Shown: positions 11,739 through 22,147 of the stretch, piece after piece | Numbering within the stretch: the stretch's first letter is position 1 | Layout: every line of letters begins with the position of its first letter | DNA from: Neurospora intermedia | Taxonomy: Eukaryota > Ascomycota > Sordariomycetes > Sordariales > Sordariaceae | NCBI GenBank assembly: GCA_037102815.1 | Contig: BTPP01000005.1 | Span: forward strand, 2,356,001 to 2,420,000 | Length of the DNA stretch: 64,000 nucleotides | Direction: 5' to 3' | The notes under the pieces: model-generated | The model's database searches: none | The model's input: the letters and a program-made list of their open reading frames with translations, nothing else | What the model was told of the DNA's origin: nothing | Program-made: the position numbers and the translations under genes

Positions 11739-13085
11739 CTACAACATCCTGTTGCCATAGGACGACTCTCTGGGCGGTTCCGGTTCCTCGCGAGAGACGG
11801 GTCGCGAACGCTCGTGGGCGTCGGTCACAAAGTTGTAATGATGGGCTGCCATGTCCCACCAATCGTGGTTTACCAGCGGAGGAGCTGTTTCGTTCTTCCA
11901 ATAATAGCGGCGGATCCGAGCGGGTTCGATGATGTTATCCCCGATGTTTTCTCCCGTTGGAGGAAAATATTCCTTGGGAAAAACTGTGGGCACCTTCACC
12001 TCCTTTTCACCACAGCATGATTCACTCCACGGTCCCAGCTGTGCCAATCTCTTATCGACATTGTTCCTGAAGTTCATCCAGGACCTCTGCACCTCTCGAA
12101 GGTGGACGTTATCTCCAGGATTGAAGCAGACTGTGGCGTTGATGCGCTCGGGGTTACCAGCCGGTTGTGACTCGAAATCCAAGGATACCTTTGCCGCAAT
12201 ATGCTTGGCAATGTTGCTTATAATTTCTCCAGGCAAAGCATCACCTATTTCACAACGAAGTGGACCATCGTAAAACTCCCATACTCGCAGGAAGGTGTCC
12301 GAATCGGGACGAAGAAGGTGCCCATAGTTCCCGATCCAGTTTTTGTTGTTGGGAAGACGTCGTGTGTCGAAAGGCATTGTGGCAAATGCAAAGAAGCTTA
12401 TGATCTCCCCGAGCGCGCCAACGGTATCTTTATCCAAAGAGCTTGCGTGCCTCGTTCGGCCAAATTGGGCCCAGAAGCGCACGAAAAGCATGTTCTGCAC
12501 AAACAGCCAGTTGCGCAGGAAACAAGTGTCTTCACAGACAAAACGGTGGAGGGGATTCAAGTGAGCTTCTCCCTTGAACCGTGGCTCATAGTCTGGGAAA
12601 TATTTGAAGACATCGTCGAGCGACATGTCGGGGTGTGTGATGAGATCCATGATCTCGCCATTGGAGGCGATGATGAAATAGCCCGCGGGAATGACGACCA
12701 AAGAGCGCTTGCGGATGTCGATGTTAGATTTTCCGGTTGTGGGGTTCTCGTCAGAGTCTTCGAGCACAAGGTTGTTAAAGTCCTCGGATATGAGGATGTC
12801 AGAGTTTTCGTCAGAATCCAAGCCAGAGTCCTCGGACCCGAGGTCACGAACATGGGTCTTGTCAAAGTCCATGCCAGAGTCCTCGACCGTAAGTGTCATG
12901 ACAGAGGTTTTGGCCACCAATTCCTTGACAGAGTCCTCAGCCAGGAGTTCCATGACAGACTCTCCAGCCATGAGTGCCATAACCGGGGTAGGGGGTCTCG
13001 TTGTATTCTTGCCGGTTTTGGTGATTTGGCCGTAGTCGGTCAATGCTAGCTTTTCGAACAATTTGGGATCAAGAATTGAAGTCAT
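11739..13085 (-). CDS. Hypothetical protein with acidic repeat region
   Basis: 448 residues, single exon, and I do not recognise the family. Residues 40-120 are acidic and contain degenerate short repeats around (E/D)DS, for example LAEDSVKELV, TVEDSGMDF, GSEDSGLDS and VLEDSDEN. The remaining two thirds is a globular-looking, Trp- and Phe-rich region with no known motif (FLRNWLFVQNMLFVRFWAQF near 215; EFYDGPLRCEIGD near 300). No signal peptide or clear membrane span is visible. The single uninterrupted frame and the sensible amino-acid composition support a real gene. The opposite strand also has a 282-codon frame, which I read as a shadow. A 5' exon upstream of the ATG is possible but not seen. 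Confidence 0.65.
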   Translation of the reverse strand: MTSILDPKLFEKLALTDYGQITKTGKNTTRPPTPVMALMAGESVMELLAEDSVKELVAKTSVMTLTVEDSGMDFDKTHVRDLGSEDSGLDSDENSDILISEDFNNLVLEDSDENPTTGKSNIDIRKRSLVVIPAGYFIIASNGEIMDLITHPDMSLDDVFKYFPDYEPRFKGEAHLNPLHRFVCEDTCFLRNWLFVQNMLFVRFWAQFGRTRHASSLDKDTVGALGEIISFFAFATMPFDTRRLPNNKNWIGNYGHLLRPDSDTFLRVWEFYDGPLRCEIGDALPGEIISNIAKHIAAKVSLDFESQPAGNPERINATVCFNPGDNVHLREVQRSWMNFRNNVDKRLAQLGPWSESCCGEKEVKVPTVFPKEYFPPTGENIGDNIIEPARIRRYYWKNETAPPLVNHDWWDMAAHHYNFVTDAHERSRPVSREEPEPPRESSYGNRML

Positions 13086-14148
13086 CGCTGTCGCTCCTTC
13101 AGGAATATCTGCATGTGAGTAAGTTCAGTAGTTGTCGGTTGAAAAGTCGAGCTGACACAGATGACAAACGTGGTTCTCTTGCGGGCATTTCCCGCGTCTG
13201 CCTCGGTTTTCAAGCTCTGTCTCCTTCTCCCTCAGTAGTTGTACAGAGGGTACAAGCAGCGCTGGGGTTCCCTATAATCTTGGATGTCAGTGGCCATCTG
13301 GACTTGCTAAAAAAGAAGTTCAGGTCTAGAGTACGGGCGGGCATACGGGTTTGTTTACGCCTTTTTTTTTGGTCGGGGTTTCCTTTGATCTTGAAGGTTG
13401 GTTACGATGCCAGCTTAGGTTGATGATGGAAAAAGTTCAACTTACAATTTCGGTGGGCGACACCCATAATTATAATGTTTTCAAGGACTTTTGGGTCATG
13501 GAAAGTACAACACCAACCTGGCCATCTGTATACCAGCAAATCAAGCAGTAGCCCTCCATGGCATATCGGCTACCAACTTTCATCGAAGGAAACCAGGCAG
13601 GTACCAGGGAATTGACGCGCTGTGCATCTATTCCATGTTGTCGACACGGCGGAATATGGAAGTTACCGGTACTCCCGAACCACTCGATGCTGCATTGAAA
13701 TGCTGAGGATCGGCCATACTTGGGGTTACCTAGGCAAGTGTGAAGCTACCGACGTATGCGTTTCCGCATCCCCAAGGAAACCTTGAACCGCCAAGTAAGA
13801 ACTTCCATTCTGTTGAGGCGTGCCACAGTCAGTTTCCAGGCTCCATGCAATGCGCCGACAGTTGTGCTTCCTCTCACTGAGTCACATTCACTGGGGATCT
13901 ACTTTAAGAACTTCGACAGACTCGTTTGATCATGACAAACTGGATTCGCTCGTCTCGAAAATCAGTCAGCTTTCGACTGCGAATTTACGAGCTGGCAACA
14001 TGGAAAGCACGCACATGCGCCTTGAATTCAATGGCAACCATGTAGTAGAAGTTCCTCCCGCTGAGCGTTCCTGCACGACTCCAAATCAAATCGTACAAAT
14101 TCAAATGGCACCGATAGTCGTCCTACCGCAAAAACTCAAGCCATTGAC
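13086..14148. other. Intergenic region, no gene supported
   Basis: Promoter side of the hypothetical minus-strand gene. Short frames only, without domains or splice logic. Confidence 0.45.
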
Positions 14149-14150
14149 TA

Positions 14151-14325
14151 CCGTATAGACTCGGGGCATCCGTTTTTAGGTTCCAAGACAAAATCATTGC
14201 AGACTACACAAATCTTTTCCAAAACCCAAACCCCAAGGCACGTAAGTGACGCTACTGCAATCGCCATTGGTAAAGCTGCCAGTTAGGCCTTGGAAGCTAA
14301 AAACGGATGCCCCGAGTCTATACGG
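14151..14325. mobile_element. MITE copy B, 175 bases, TA-flanked
   Basis: A shorter relative of the 315-base element. Its terminal inverted repeats match almost perfectly over about 30 bases (CCGTATAGACTCGGGGCATC on the left, its complement on the right). TA flanks both ends (14149-14150 and 14326-14327). The interior differs from copies A and C. The near-perfect arms suggest it is younger than copy A. Confidence 0.85.
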
Positions 14326-14327
14326 TA

Positions 14328-14475
14328 TTTATGTTCTTGAGTATCCTGGAAATAAGGCATAGTCTGTAAGCATACTGCATCATTCTTGCCCGCCAGAAAC
14401 TGATTGTATGCCTGATGGTGAATTTGAATGTCAATAGCTCCCAGCGTCCTTGTGAAAACAGGGAGAAAAGTCAGG
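14328..14475 (+). mobile_element. Truncated copy of the 315-base MITE, abutting copy B
   Basis: From just after copy B, the sequence parallels copy A from about 10700 to 10825: aaggcatagtctgtaagcatactgcatcattc corresponds to the caggcatgagcagtaagcat segment there, and the later gtgaaaacaggg also matches. The left terminus and the right half are not found, so this is a fragment, probably broken by or next to the insertion of copy B. Confidence 0.65.
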
Positions 14476-15526
14476 GGCGTCTATTAGTTTATCACAAAAT
14501 GACACCTCTGTGGTGTCGAACAGTTGAACAAGAAAAGAACAAGGTGACCCAAAAGGGGTTGCAAGTAAACAAAACTGGGTTGACGTTGTGTTGTGTGACC
14601 CTCCAGATCCATCCGTACCCCGTGTTTTTCTCCACATTCCCCAAACCCCGGAGTCCGGAACTTCCCCCCTCTTTGTTTTCTTTGTCAGGGTGTCTTTCAA
14701 TCATGCATCCAAGGTTGCACTATGTAGTTAGGCGGTACGTACACTAGTACTAATACTACTTTACCTGTTCTCGGCCAAAGTGGTGGCCACCCCCGTTTTC
14801 ACATGTCAGACAAAACCCACTGTTGGGATGGAATCCAGGACGCCGATTGGGCGGCGTTGGGACGAGCATGACGACAGGCGATCATATGCATCCCGACCCC
14901 CGGCGCCGACGACCACCACCCTTGCTACACTAAATAGACTGCAAGCCAACACATCAATACATACCTTCATTCAGTCCACTGCCATCAACCCTCGTCGCTG
15001 TTCCAACCTCACTTCACCTTGCTTCCTGTTTCATCAACTGATGCCCAACCGGTTTTGCCTCTCTTTTCCCTTTTCTCTTCTTTTGCTTTCCGATAACCTT
15101 GCGCAGTGATCGCAAAGCATCCCAATCCAGGCACTTTTGTCCTTTACAGACCAACATCTTGGTGCTGCTGTATGCAGAACCATCCGCCATCAGACTCTGC
15201 CTGTTGACTAGCATCACATCATCCTGTGTGCCCGCCACCTGCCCACCCTGCACGCGTGCCTTCGAAAGACGCCGAACGCTCTGCCCTTGGCGGTTCAACT
15301 TGTTGCTTTGGCTGTCCGAACCCGGAATCATCACAGCCGGTCCCAAATCTCATGGACAGGCGATAGTAAGGCGACTCTGAAGTGGGCGATTGCTGTTAGC
15401 AAGAAAGAAAGGGCTTTGTTTACTGCCTTGCATTCAGCCCCTTCCGATCACGTTAGGTTGGTACCAGGCCGCGCAACCTGATATCGGGCGCCGGGGATTC
15501 AAGCCTCCTGAAAAACCCCGTCCATC
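14476..15526. other. Intergenic region upstream of the lipase gene
   Basis: No supported gene. It holds the promoter of the alpha/beta hydrolase at 15527. Confidence 0.4.
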
Positions 15527-18119
15527 ATGATAGACCACCTCCTCGGACGACCGTCTGCCAAGTCTCGAAGACTGCAGGTACTCGCCGTATTAGGCTTTTG
15601 GTCCGCCTACCTCATCAAGTACGTCCCAGTCATGACACCAGACACCAATTAGCACCCTAGATTGACACCATCTTCCACGCAGGGGTCACAAACATGGCCC
15701 GCCCGGCTTCCGCATCTTCTCGCGCCTTCTCTCCCGGCGTCTAACAACATGGCAAACCGTCATCTTGACCATGATCTACCTGTACGCGGCCCGCAACTTT
15801 AGCACCCTCGTCGGGCTCGCCAGCCCCGAACCCATGGCCAACATGTATGACGCCGCCTACTTCCGGGCCACCTGGGTGCTGACTGCGTTGGACGCCGGCT
15901 TCTGGACCGCCATGAAGATCAAACAAAAGTGGCTGCGCGATATCTCCAGCGTCGCCTTCTCGCTCTTCTACCTCGTCGCCGCCGAAAAGGCCGACGAAAA
16001 GGTCCGCAAGGTGCGCGGCAACCTCACGGTCGAGCACCTCCGCGTCAGTTGGAACAAGGGCGTCACGTCGCCTTACCTCCGCTTCGTGCAGAATCTGATG
16101 CGACCACGGTTTACGCGGTGGCCGCCCAGGCAGATCAGGATCCCGAGGCCAGCGACGAGCGATTACAAGGATCCGGTTGCCGCCTGGCTGTACTATGATG
16201 GTCCGCTGGCGGATCTGGAATATCATAACAAGATCATCTTGGATATCCCCGGTGGCGGCTTTGTGGCCATGGATCCGAGGTGCAACGACGATAAGCTGTT
16301 TTCTTGGGCCGCCAAGACGGGATTGCCTATCTTGAGTCTGGACTACAAGAAGGCGCCCGAGTTTCCTTATCCGTATGCGCTAAACGAGTGTTATGATGTT
16401 TACAGTACCATCATCAAGACCAAGGGGCGGTGCATTGGCTTGTCTGGACGAGAAGTGCCCAAGATCGTGGTCACGGGCGATAGTGCGGGAGGAACGCTGG
16501 CGACTTCCATGACGCTTATGATTGTTGAGAGCGGTTCGTCGCCTGTTCGTCGCTTCCAGGGAGAGGTCAACCTCAAGGTGCCTGATGGTTTGATTCTCTT
16601 TTATCCTGCGTTGGATATGAACATTGGCAGCTGGATGTCGGATGAGCAGATGGCGTTGATCAAGGACCGAAGGATGCGCGGAACCAACAAGAGAATCGTC
16701 CAGCGCAAGACGTCTCAGTACAACGACTTGGTCGGTACCCCCGCCCCATCGGACGACGAAGACGACGGCCCTTCATCTGGCCCCAACCCCGAGCCCAGCC
16801 TGGTCAAGGAGAAGGAGCCATCGTCAGCCGCTCGCTCAGCTCCGGAATACGCGCACTCGGGCCCTTCAACCTGGTCGCATGCCGACATTCCTTCCCTTTC
16901 CTCTTCAAAGTCCGAGAAATCCAAAACCACTGAGAAACAGGCCAGAGCAAAGTCCTCTGCTGTCGCAACGACAACCACCCCCTCACCTACCGCCGCCCCG
17001 CACAGCCACCACCCGCAACCCATGCGCACCCGCCTCGCCATGTCGTCCATGATCTCGTACTTTGCCGACCGTATCCTCACGCCAGAAATGATGCGCGCAA
17101 TGATCATCCTCTACGTCGGCCCTCACAACCGACCCGACTTCTCCTCCGACTACCTGCTCTGTCCCATTCTCGCGCCCGACATCTTGTTATCCAAGTTCCC
17201 CAAAACCTACTTCCTGACAGGCGAGCGCGATCCCCTTGTAGACGACACGGTTATCTTCGCCGGTCGATTGAAGAGGGTCAAAGCGGCCATGGTCGCTTCT
17301 GATGGGACCAGGACGCAGTATAGAGAGGAAGACGTCGACGAGGCAATCAGAAAGACAAATGGGAAATGGGATGGGAAGCAGGCGGCGGAGGTGGCGCTGG
17401 TGCCGGGGATCAGTCATGGGTTTTTGCAGTTTGCGGGGGTGTATCCGCCTGCGTGGGGATTGTTTGGCAAGATTGCGGGGTGGATGGGGGAGGTGTTTGC
17501 TGAGGCGGAAAGAAAGGAGAGGGAGGAGGAGAGGGCGAGGAGGAAGATGGGCGTTGTTGGTGGTGGTGCCAAGTTGGAAGAGAAGGCTGACACAGGAGCG
17601 GCTTCTGGAAGGGGGACAAATGAGAAGGGTGTCGGTTTCGGAGCAGTCGAGGAACACTCAGCTGAAGAAAGAACGGGGAGACATCACCGTCGCCGCGGGA
17701 CGGGAGGAACAGAAAGCAGCGCCGACGAAGACAAGCCATTGGAGATGGGCGGTGGCAAAGCCCGAACAAGAGGAAGAGTGGCATTGAAGAATGCCGCCGG
17801 CTCTCATTCTGAGGGGAATGCTTCAACCTCGGCGGCAGATGCTATGGAAGGCATGGTGAACGAAGACGGGATCCATCATGTCGTCGAGGGAGCAGAAGGA
17901 GATGAGGAAGCCGGGAGTGATACAGCGACTGAGGCAGCGATTGCGGCGAATACAAAGGTCAAAGCGAAGAAGCCGCCGAGAAGGATGAAGCTGAGGAGGG
18001 TCAAAGTGGGTGATGAGGATGGGGCGCTGTTGGTGAGGCTGGATAGCTCGGATGATATTTTGGGGAGGAGGATGCAGGGGTTGGCGGGAGGGTTGACGGG
18101 GTTGCAGGAGGCGGAATGA
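15527..18119 (+). CDS. Hormone-sensitive-lipase-type alpha/beta hydrolase with N-terminal anchor
   Basis: Exons are 15527-15618 and 15683-18119, giving 842 residues. The frame is continuous across the splice (LIK to GHKHGPP). A hydrophobic stretch near residues 17-30 and another near 55-70 suggest membrane association. The oxyanion motif is PGGG near residue 215, where HGGG is more usual. The nucleophile elbow is GDSAGG near 296, with a likely acid in GERDPLVDD near 543 and a His in SHGF near 607. Between nucleophile and acid lies a Ser/Pro/Lys-rich, probably disordered insertion (about residues 355-465). A charged low-complexity tail of over 200 residues follows the catalytic domain. These are features of large fungal HSL-like esterases. 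The substrate is probably a neutral lipid or steryl ester, by family only. Confidence 0.88.
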
Positions 18120-18313
18120 GTAGGCCGATGAGGTGTTGTTGAATGATGATTTATGAGCTATGATGGTTTTTGGTATAGCTGTTGTTAGATAGGAAATGGA
18201 TGAATGTTGAACTTTGTGAAAAAAAAACGTGTTTTGATTCGGGATGTGTAATTTGCGTCGACTGTGTGCGTGTTACTGTTTTTCTTCGCCAGCGCAGGAT
18301 GCCTGCCTTTCCT
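18120..18313. other. 3' flank of the lipase gene
   Basis: Short AT-rich flank without other features. Confidence 0.4.
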
Positions 18314-18613
18314 ACACTCAAACACCTGTGCAGTCTTGGCGGATGTGTGCGAATGCACACACACACGACTTTTTGGCAAAACGGACCATCGAAACGAAAG
18401 ACGAAGATGAAGAAATTCAATTGTCCTATGAAAAAGACTGTTACCTTAATAGTCTTAAGTACGCTAATCCCGAATCTTAAGTCCTTTTTCTTTTATCTCT
18501 TCGTTTAATAGAGATATAAGCAAATGAAATCTCATCGATGGTCCGTTTTGCCAAAAAGTCGTGTGTGTGTGCATTCGCACACGTCCGCCAAGATTGCACA
18601 GGTGTTTGAGTGT
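18314..18613. mobile_element. 300-base inverted-repeat element (MITE-like)
   Basis: Two 79-base arms (18314-18392 and 18535-18613) are inverted copies with only a few transition differences, around a 142-base AT-rich middle. The arms include a CACACACA run and the shared block ACTTTTTGGCAAAACGGACC. It encodes nothing. The target duplication is not clear, and the family is unrelated in sequence to the CCGTATAGACTC elements. It may be a foldback element or a MITE. Confidence 0.8.
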
Positions 18614-20915
18614 GAGAACTGTCTGCAGTGCCCGGTGATGGAGTGCAATAAATCGCCTGTTCTTACAGTGGGTTATAGTGAAAGCTTCCCTGTGTGCCAA
18701 TTCCCCCCACCAGCGGGGACGAACTCGGGCATCTCCATCACTCACGCACTGTAAACTCTTGACTGCTTCTTGGAAGCCTTTGGTTACTGGAATGAGTAAT
18801 TTGCTTCTTTATAGGCTCTTGATGTATATAATCGTACTTTCATTATTATATACGAGTGCAACAATCGCCAGTGTCCCAGAGGTACGTTGGTGGTGAGCGC
18901 CAACATCTTGCACGCCTCACTACCTCTAGGTAGCTACCCCGCTGTAATTACAGGGAGGGCATTCGGTTATCGGAACCTAACCGGGGATTTAGTGTTTTCT
19001 TGCTGACGTCTTCAGAAGGATCATGATGGGGACACGAAGAGCAACAAAGTCTGGAGAGAAAGATTCAATTCCCTTGCTATAGACTTTGTGTGTGAGATGA
19101 AATGCTTTTCAGCCACATACAAAGTTGGAAAGGGGAGTGGAATGTGTGAGTATCCAGTCGGTTTCTCTCTCTATCTCTCTTTGGTTTTATCTTTTATTTC
19201 GTCAGCAGCCTGATTCCCACCCTCAAAAGCCATATAAGATTTATATGACAAATCTAAAACAGCCATACCATCGCGGCCATGATCTGGTCCAAGTCCCATT
19301 CGCTGACCGGGAAGGCGTCACCAATTAGTTGTTGGTTGACGAACCATCTGATGCGTATCTATGAATGCCGCTGGATATCTATGCTTGTAGATCCACAAGA
19401 TTAATGGCTCTATCAATGAGAAGGCCATCCGTGAAATGCCCTCGAAATATGGACCCAACTTGATATACTGCGGTAGTGTAGTAGAGTCCACCGATCGGCA
19501 AATACTCACATGGTGTGACAAACGCCCCAAACGGCTTGGAGAAGGAGGCCTGTTCCGAATCCCAGCGCTGGAAATCCAAGATCTAGTATACTACATATTT
19601 GCGTTCAACAATCCACGTGCTTTGAGATTATCTTGAACAATAGTGGGAACCGTAATCGCAAACAAGAAAGTACAAGACAATGAAAAAATCGGGGTTCGAG
19701 CAGTAGTCATTGAGGCTCAAGGCTATCGTAAGACAAAGCGACACTGAGTTGCAGGAGTTGGAATGCTCTTGGTCTATGTTATACCGGGTTTATCCCTGGA
19801 TATCCAGGCTGAGACGAATCAATGTCTTAACCCCGTCGTGTGAAAGCTGTATGCTTGTTGTGGTTCCGATTTATACCGATGTTAGCGAGATCCGGGTTGC
19901 CTTGAAACTAAAATTCATGCAGTAATCTCGTGGGCAGGTAATTTTGTGTATGTCCCATAGAAGATCAATCAATGAATCCGAAGCAACAGCAAAAATATGG
20001 TAAAACCAGGCTGTGACTTTGCCATACGTGATATTATCTTCGGTCGTCGTGTTGCTGTAAGAGAGAATGGACGCCCAGAGCGTTTTCATGAAAGGCTGTC
20101 ATCATCGCCCTGGGTGCGTCGGAAGTGGGCAGCGAGGGCGCCAGCCTCAGTACAAAGTTTCCTTGGCTCAAATGGCTCAAACACAGACAGCTTGATGTTG
20201 CTCAATGAATTGCTTAGGTCCATGACGAACAATGGCGCTTCCAAGGACAAATGGCATGATTAAAGATGAACTATCTTTGAGTGAAGCCATGGCTTAGGTC
20301 GTTGGGAGTTGTACAGAACATATAGCAATCTGATGTCGAGCGTGAAACACAAGAGGAATATTTCCTCTGCTCCTGTCAACCGTTGTGGCAGATGGTCATC
20401 CTGGAACCTGGTCGATGATGGACTGGAACCATGAGAGTCGAAGGGCTGTAATCCAGACACGCCTATTTGCTTCGTAAGCGCCTTCCGTTCTGTAAGAGTC
20501 GAAAACATACATACATACGCACAGTGTCCAGCGTTCATTTGGAGAACCGTCTATTGCAAGGAGTTTCTCGGTTTTGCAAAGATGTGTACTCGTCGTAATT
20601 CGAAGCACCCCGAAACGGCGTCGGCGTCCAATAAGCGAGACCTTGAAGGACCAGGCAGCTGGTTGCCTTCAAGGTGTAGGCCGAGCTGCATGAGCCCTAA
20701 AGTGGCCCTGGTCCGCGAGGAGTGTCTCGAAATGGTCACCCAACCACGACATCATTATTGACAGAATACTGGCTTTTTCGGTCATCAAGAGTAGCGCTGC
20801 AGACAGCCACGAATGCTCGCGCCCATCCCCCAGCTGATCATCTGGTGATATGTGTCGATCGAGTAAGGTTCAAGGGGGGTATCTTATTTCTGAAGGCTAA
20901 TTGTAAAAATCGTAC
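18614..20915. other. Gene-poor region with coding-like scraps on the minus strand
   Basis: No complete gene is supported. On the minus strand between about 20750 and 19300 there are several short stretches with protein-like composition, including one hydrophobic segment near 20000 (AWFYHIFAVASDSLIDLL) and one near 19560 (SFSKPFGAFVTPCEYLP). They lie in different frames and I could not join them with convincing splice sites. They may be a decayed gene or chance. Confidence 0.3.
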
Positions 20916-22147
20916 TCATGAAGGCTTAGTATGACTCTGCAGCTCTTCTTTGCTTTGCAGGTTGAGCCCGGGCGTAACCAGGACTTTTTGTTCCTCAAGG
21001 GGTGACGCTGGGATCCGGGTGGCATCAGTGCATGTGCTGATCGGTGTTATGGTCTCCTCCACGAAATCCCTTTCCTTGTTGTATTCCGTTGGCAACTCGA
21101 ATCTGAACTCTGTGTCCATTTCCACGGGCGGTGCTTTTGAATCAAGTTCCGATGGTGGTATCTTATCGGTATGTAACTCCGCCGAGTCGATTTCGCTATC
21201 TAGTTCCGTTCTGCTTCCCGCCCCGCTGGTGCCGTGCAGTTCAGGTGTACTGCCGGAGCTAGACCGTAGATGCCTTGCTTTCTTGGATTTCTTTCTCCTG
21301 ATAAGCACAAAGAAAACGACCAGTGCTCCAAGAACGATGGCAGCAGCGATAGCTACGACGGCCCAAACCCAACCAGCAACACTCTTTGAGCCCGAATGGC
21401 TAGCCCCTGTTGGTGACAAGGGGGTCGTTTTACGGGTGCCGTAGCCTCCTGCAGGTATAGTTGAGCGAGTGGATATGTCGCTAGTATGCCAGCCAGTCCA
21501 GTCGGCACGTGTGATGGTTGCGATCACAAGCTCGGTGACCGTGATGGTTTCTCCAGTAAGCAAAACATAGTTGTTGGTCTGGATGGCCTGGTCGGTAGTC
21601 AACCAAGATGCGGCAATGGACGAGCTGGTGCCGGTGGCGCTGCTTGGTGAGGCTCCAGCAGTTGCAGTTGGGTCGAATGGCGCCGTTAGTGTGTGCAGGT
21701 TTGATGCTTCAACTCCCGTCGTGCCCGTTGGTTGTTGGGTTGCAATGGTGCCTGCCACTGTGGTGGCCAGTGGCTCGGGCGGGCCAAGTGAGAGAGTAAC
21801 AGTTGCCCCAAGGTCGATACATTGTCGAAGGATATCACCGAAGTAGGGATCAATGTATTTTTGGTAGGCGACAGCATAAGCCGAATCAGTTGCGGTCCCA
21901 TTCTTGATACAGCTATTGCAAGAGTCGAACTCTCGGATAAGGGGGCCGTCAGTTGCACATAAGTCTTGACGAGTCAGAAGAGATTTAGATTCCAGAAAGG
22001 CATCATCTATGTTATGATAGGTCTCGGTTAGTGGCTGTGTCATGACAAGAGAAGAGAAGATTTTGATAGTAACGTACCACATAGCTGGAAGCACGTTTGG
22101 GGCACTCCTAGATCGACCCCATCTCTAGGCGTCACTGAGGCCCACAT
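20916..22147 (-). CDS. Ser/Thr-rich single-span membrane protein with Cys-rich N-terminal domain
   Basis: Exons are 22078-22147 and 20916-22006, giving 386 residues. The intron is supported by a GTACGT donor, a CTAAC branch site and a product that restores a cysteine-rich start (GVPQTCFQLC-DDAFLES). The N-terminal domain has regularly spaced Cys (TCFQLC, LCATD, SCNSCI). A Ser/Thr-rich stalk follows, then one membrane span near residues 229-256 (WVWAVVAIAAAIVLGALVVFF) with a basic RRKKSKK stop-transfer, and an acidic cytosolic tail. The layout resembles fungal plasma-membrane or wall-stress glycoproteins. No signal peptide follows the chosen ATG, so a 5' exon may be missing. The function is unknown. 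Confidence 0.75.

Noticed and set aside
12201-13049. 282-codon frame opposite the acidic hypothetical protein
   Set aside because: Its repeats are the complement of the acidic repeats on the minus strand. The minus-strand product has the more normal composition, though certainty is limited.
4335-18119. Secondary-metabolite cluster around the monooxygenase, HET gene and lipase
   Set aside because: No polyketide synthase, peptide synthetase, terpene enzyme, transporter or cluster regulator is present, and the genes are widely spaced.
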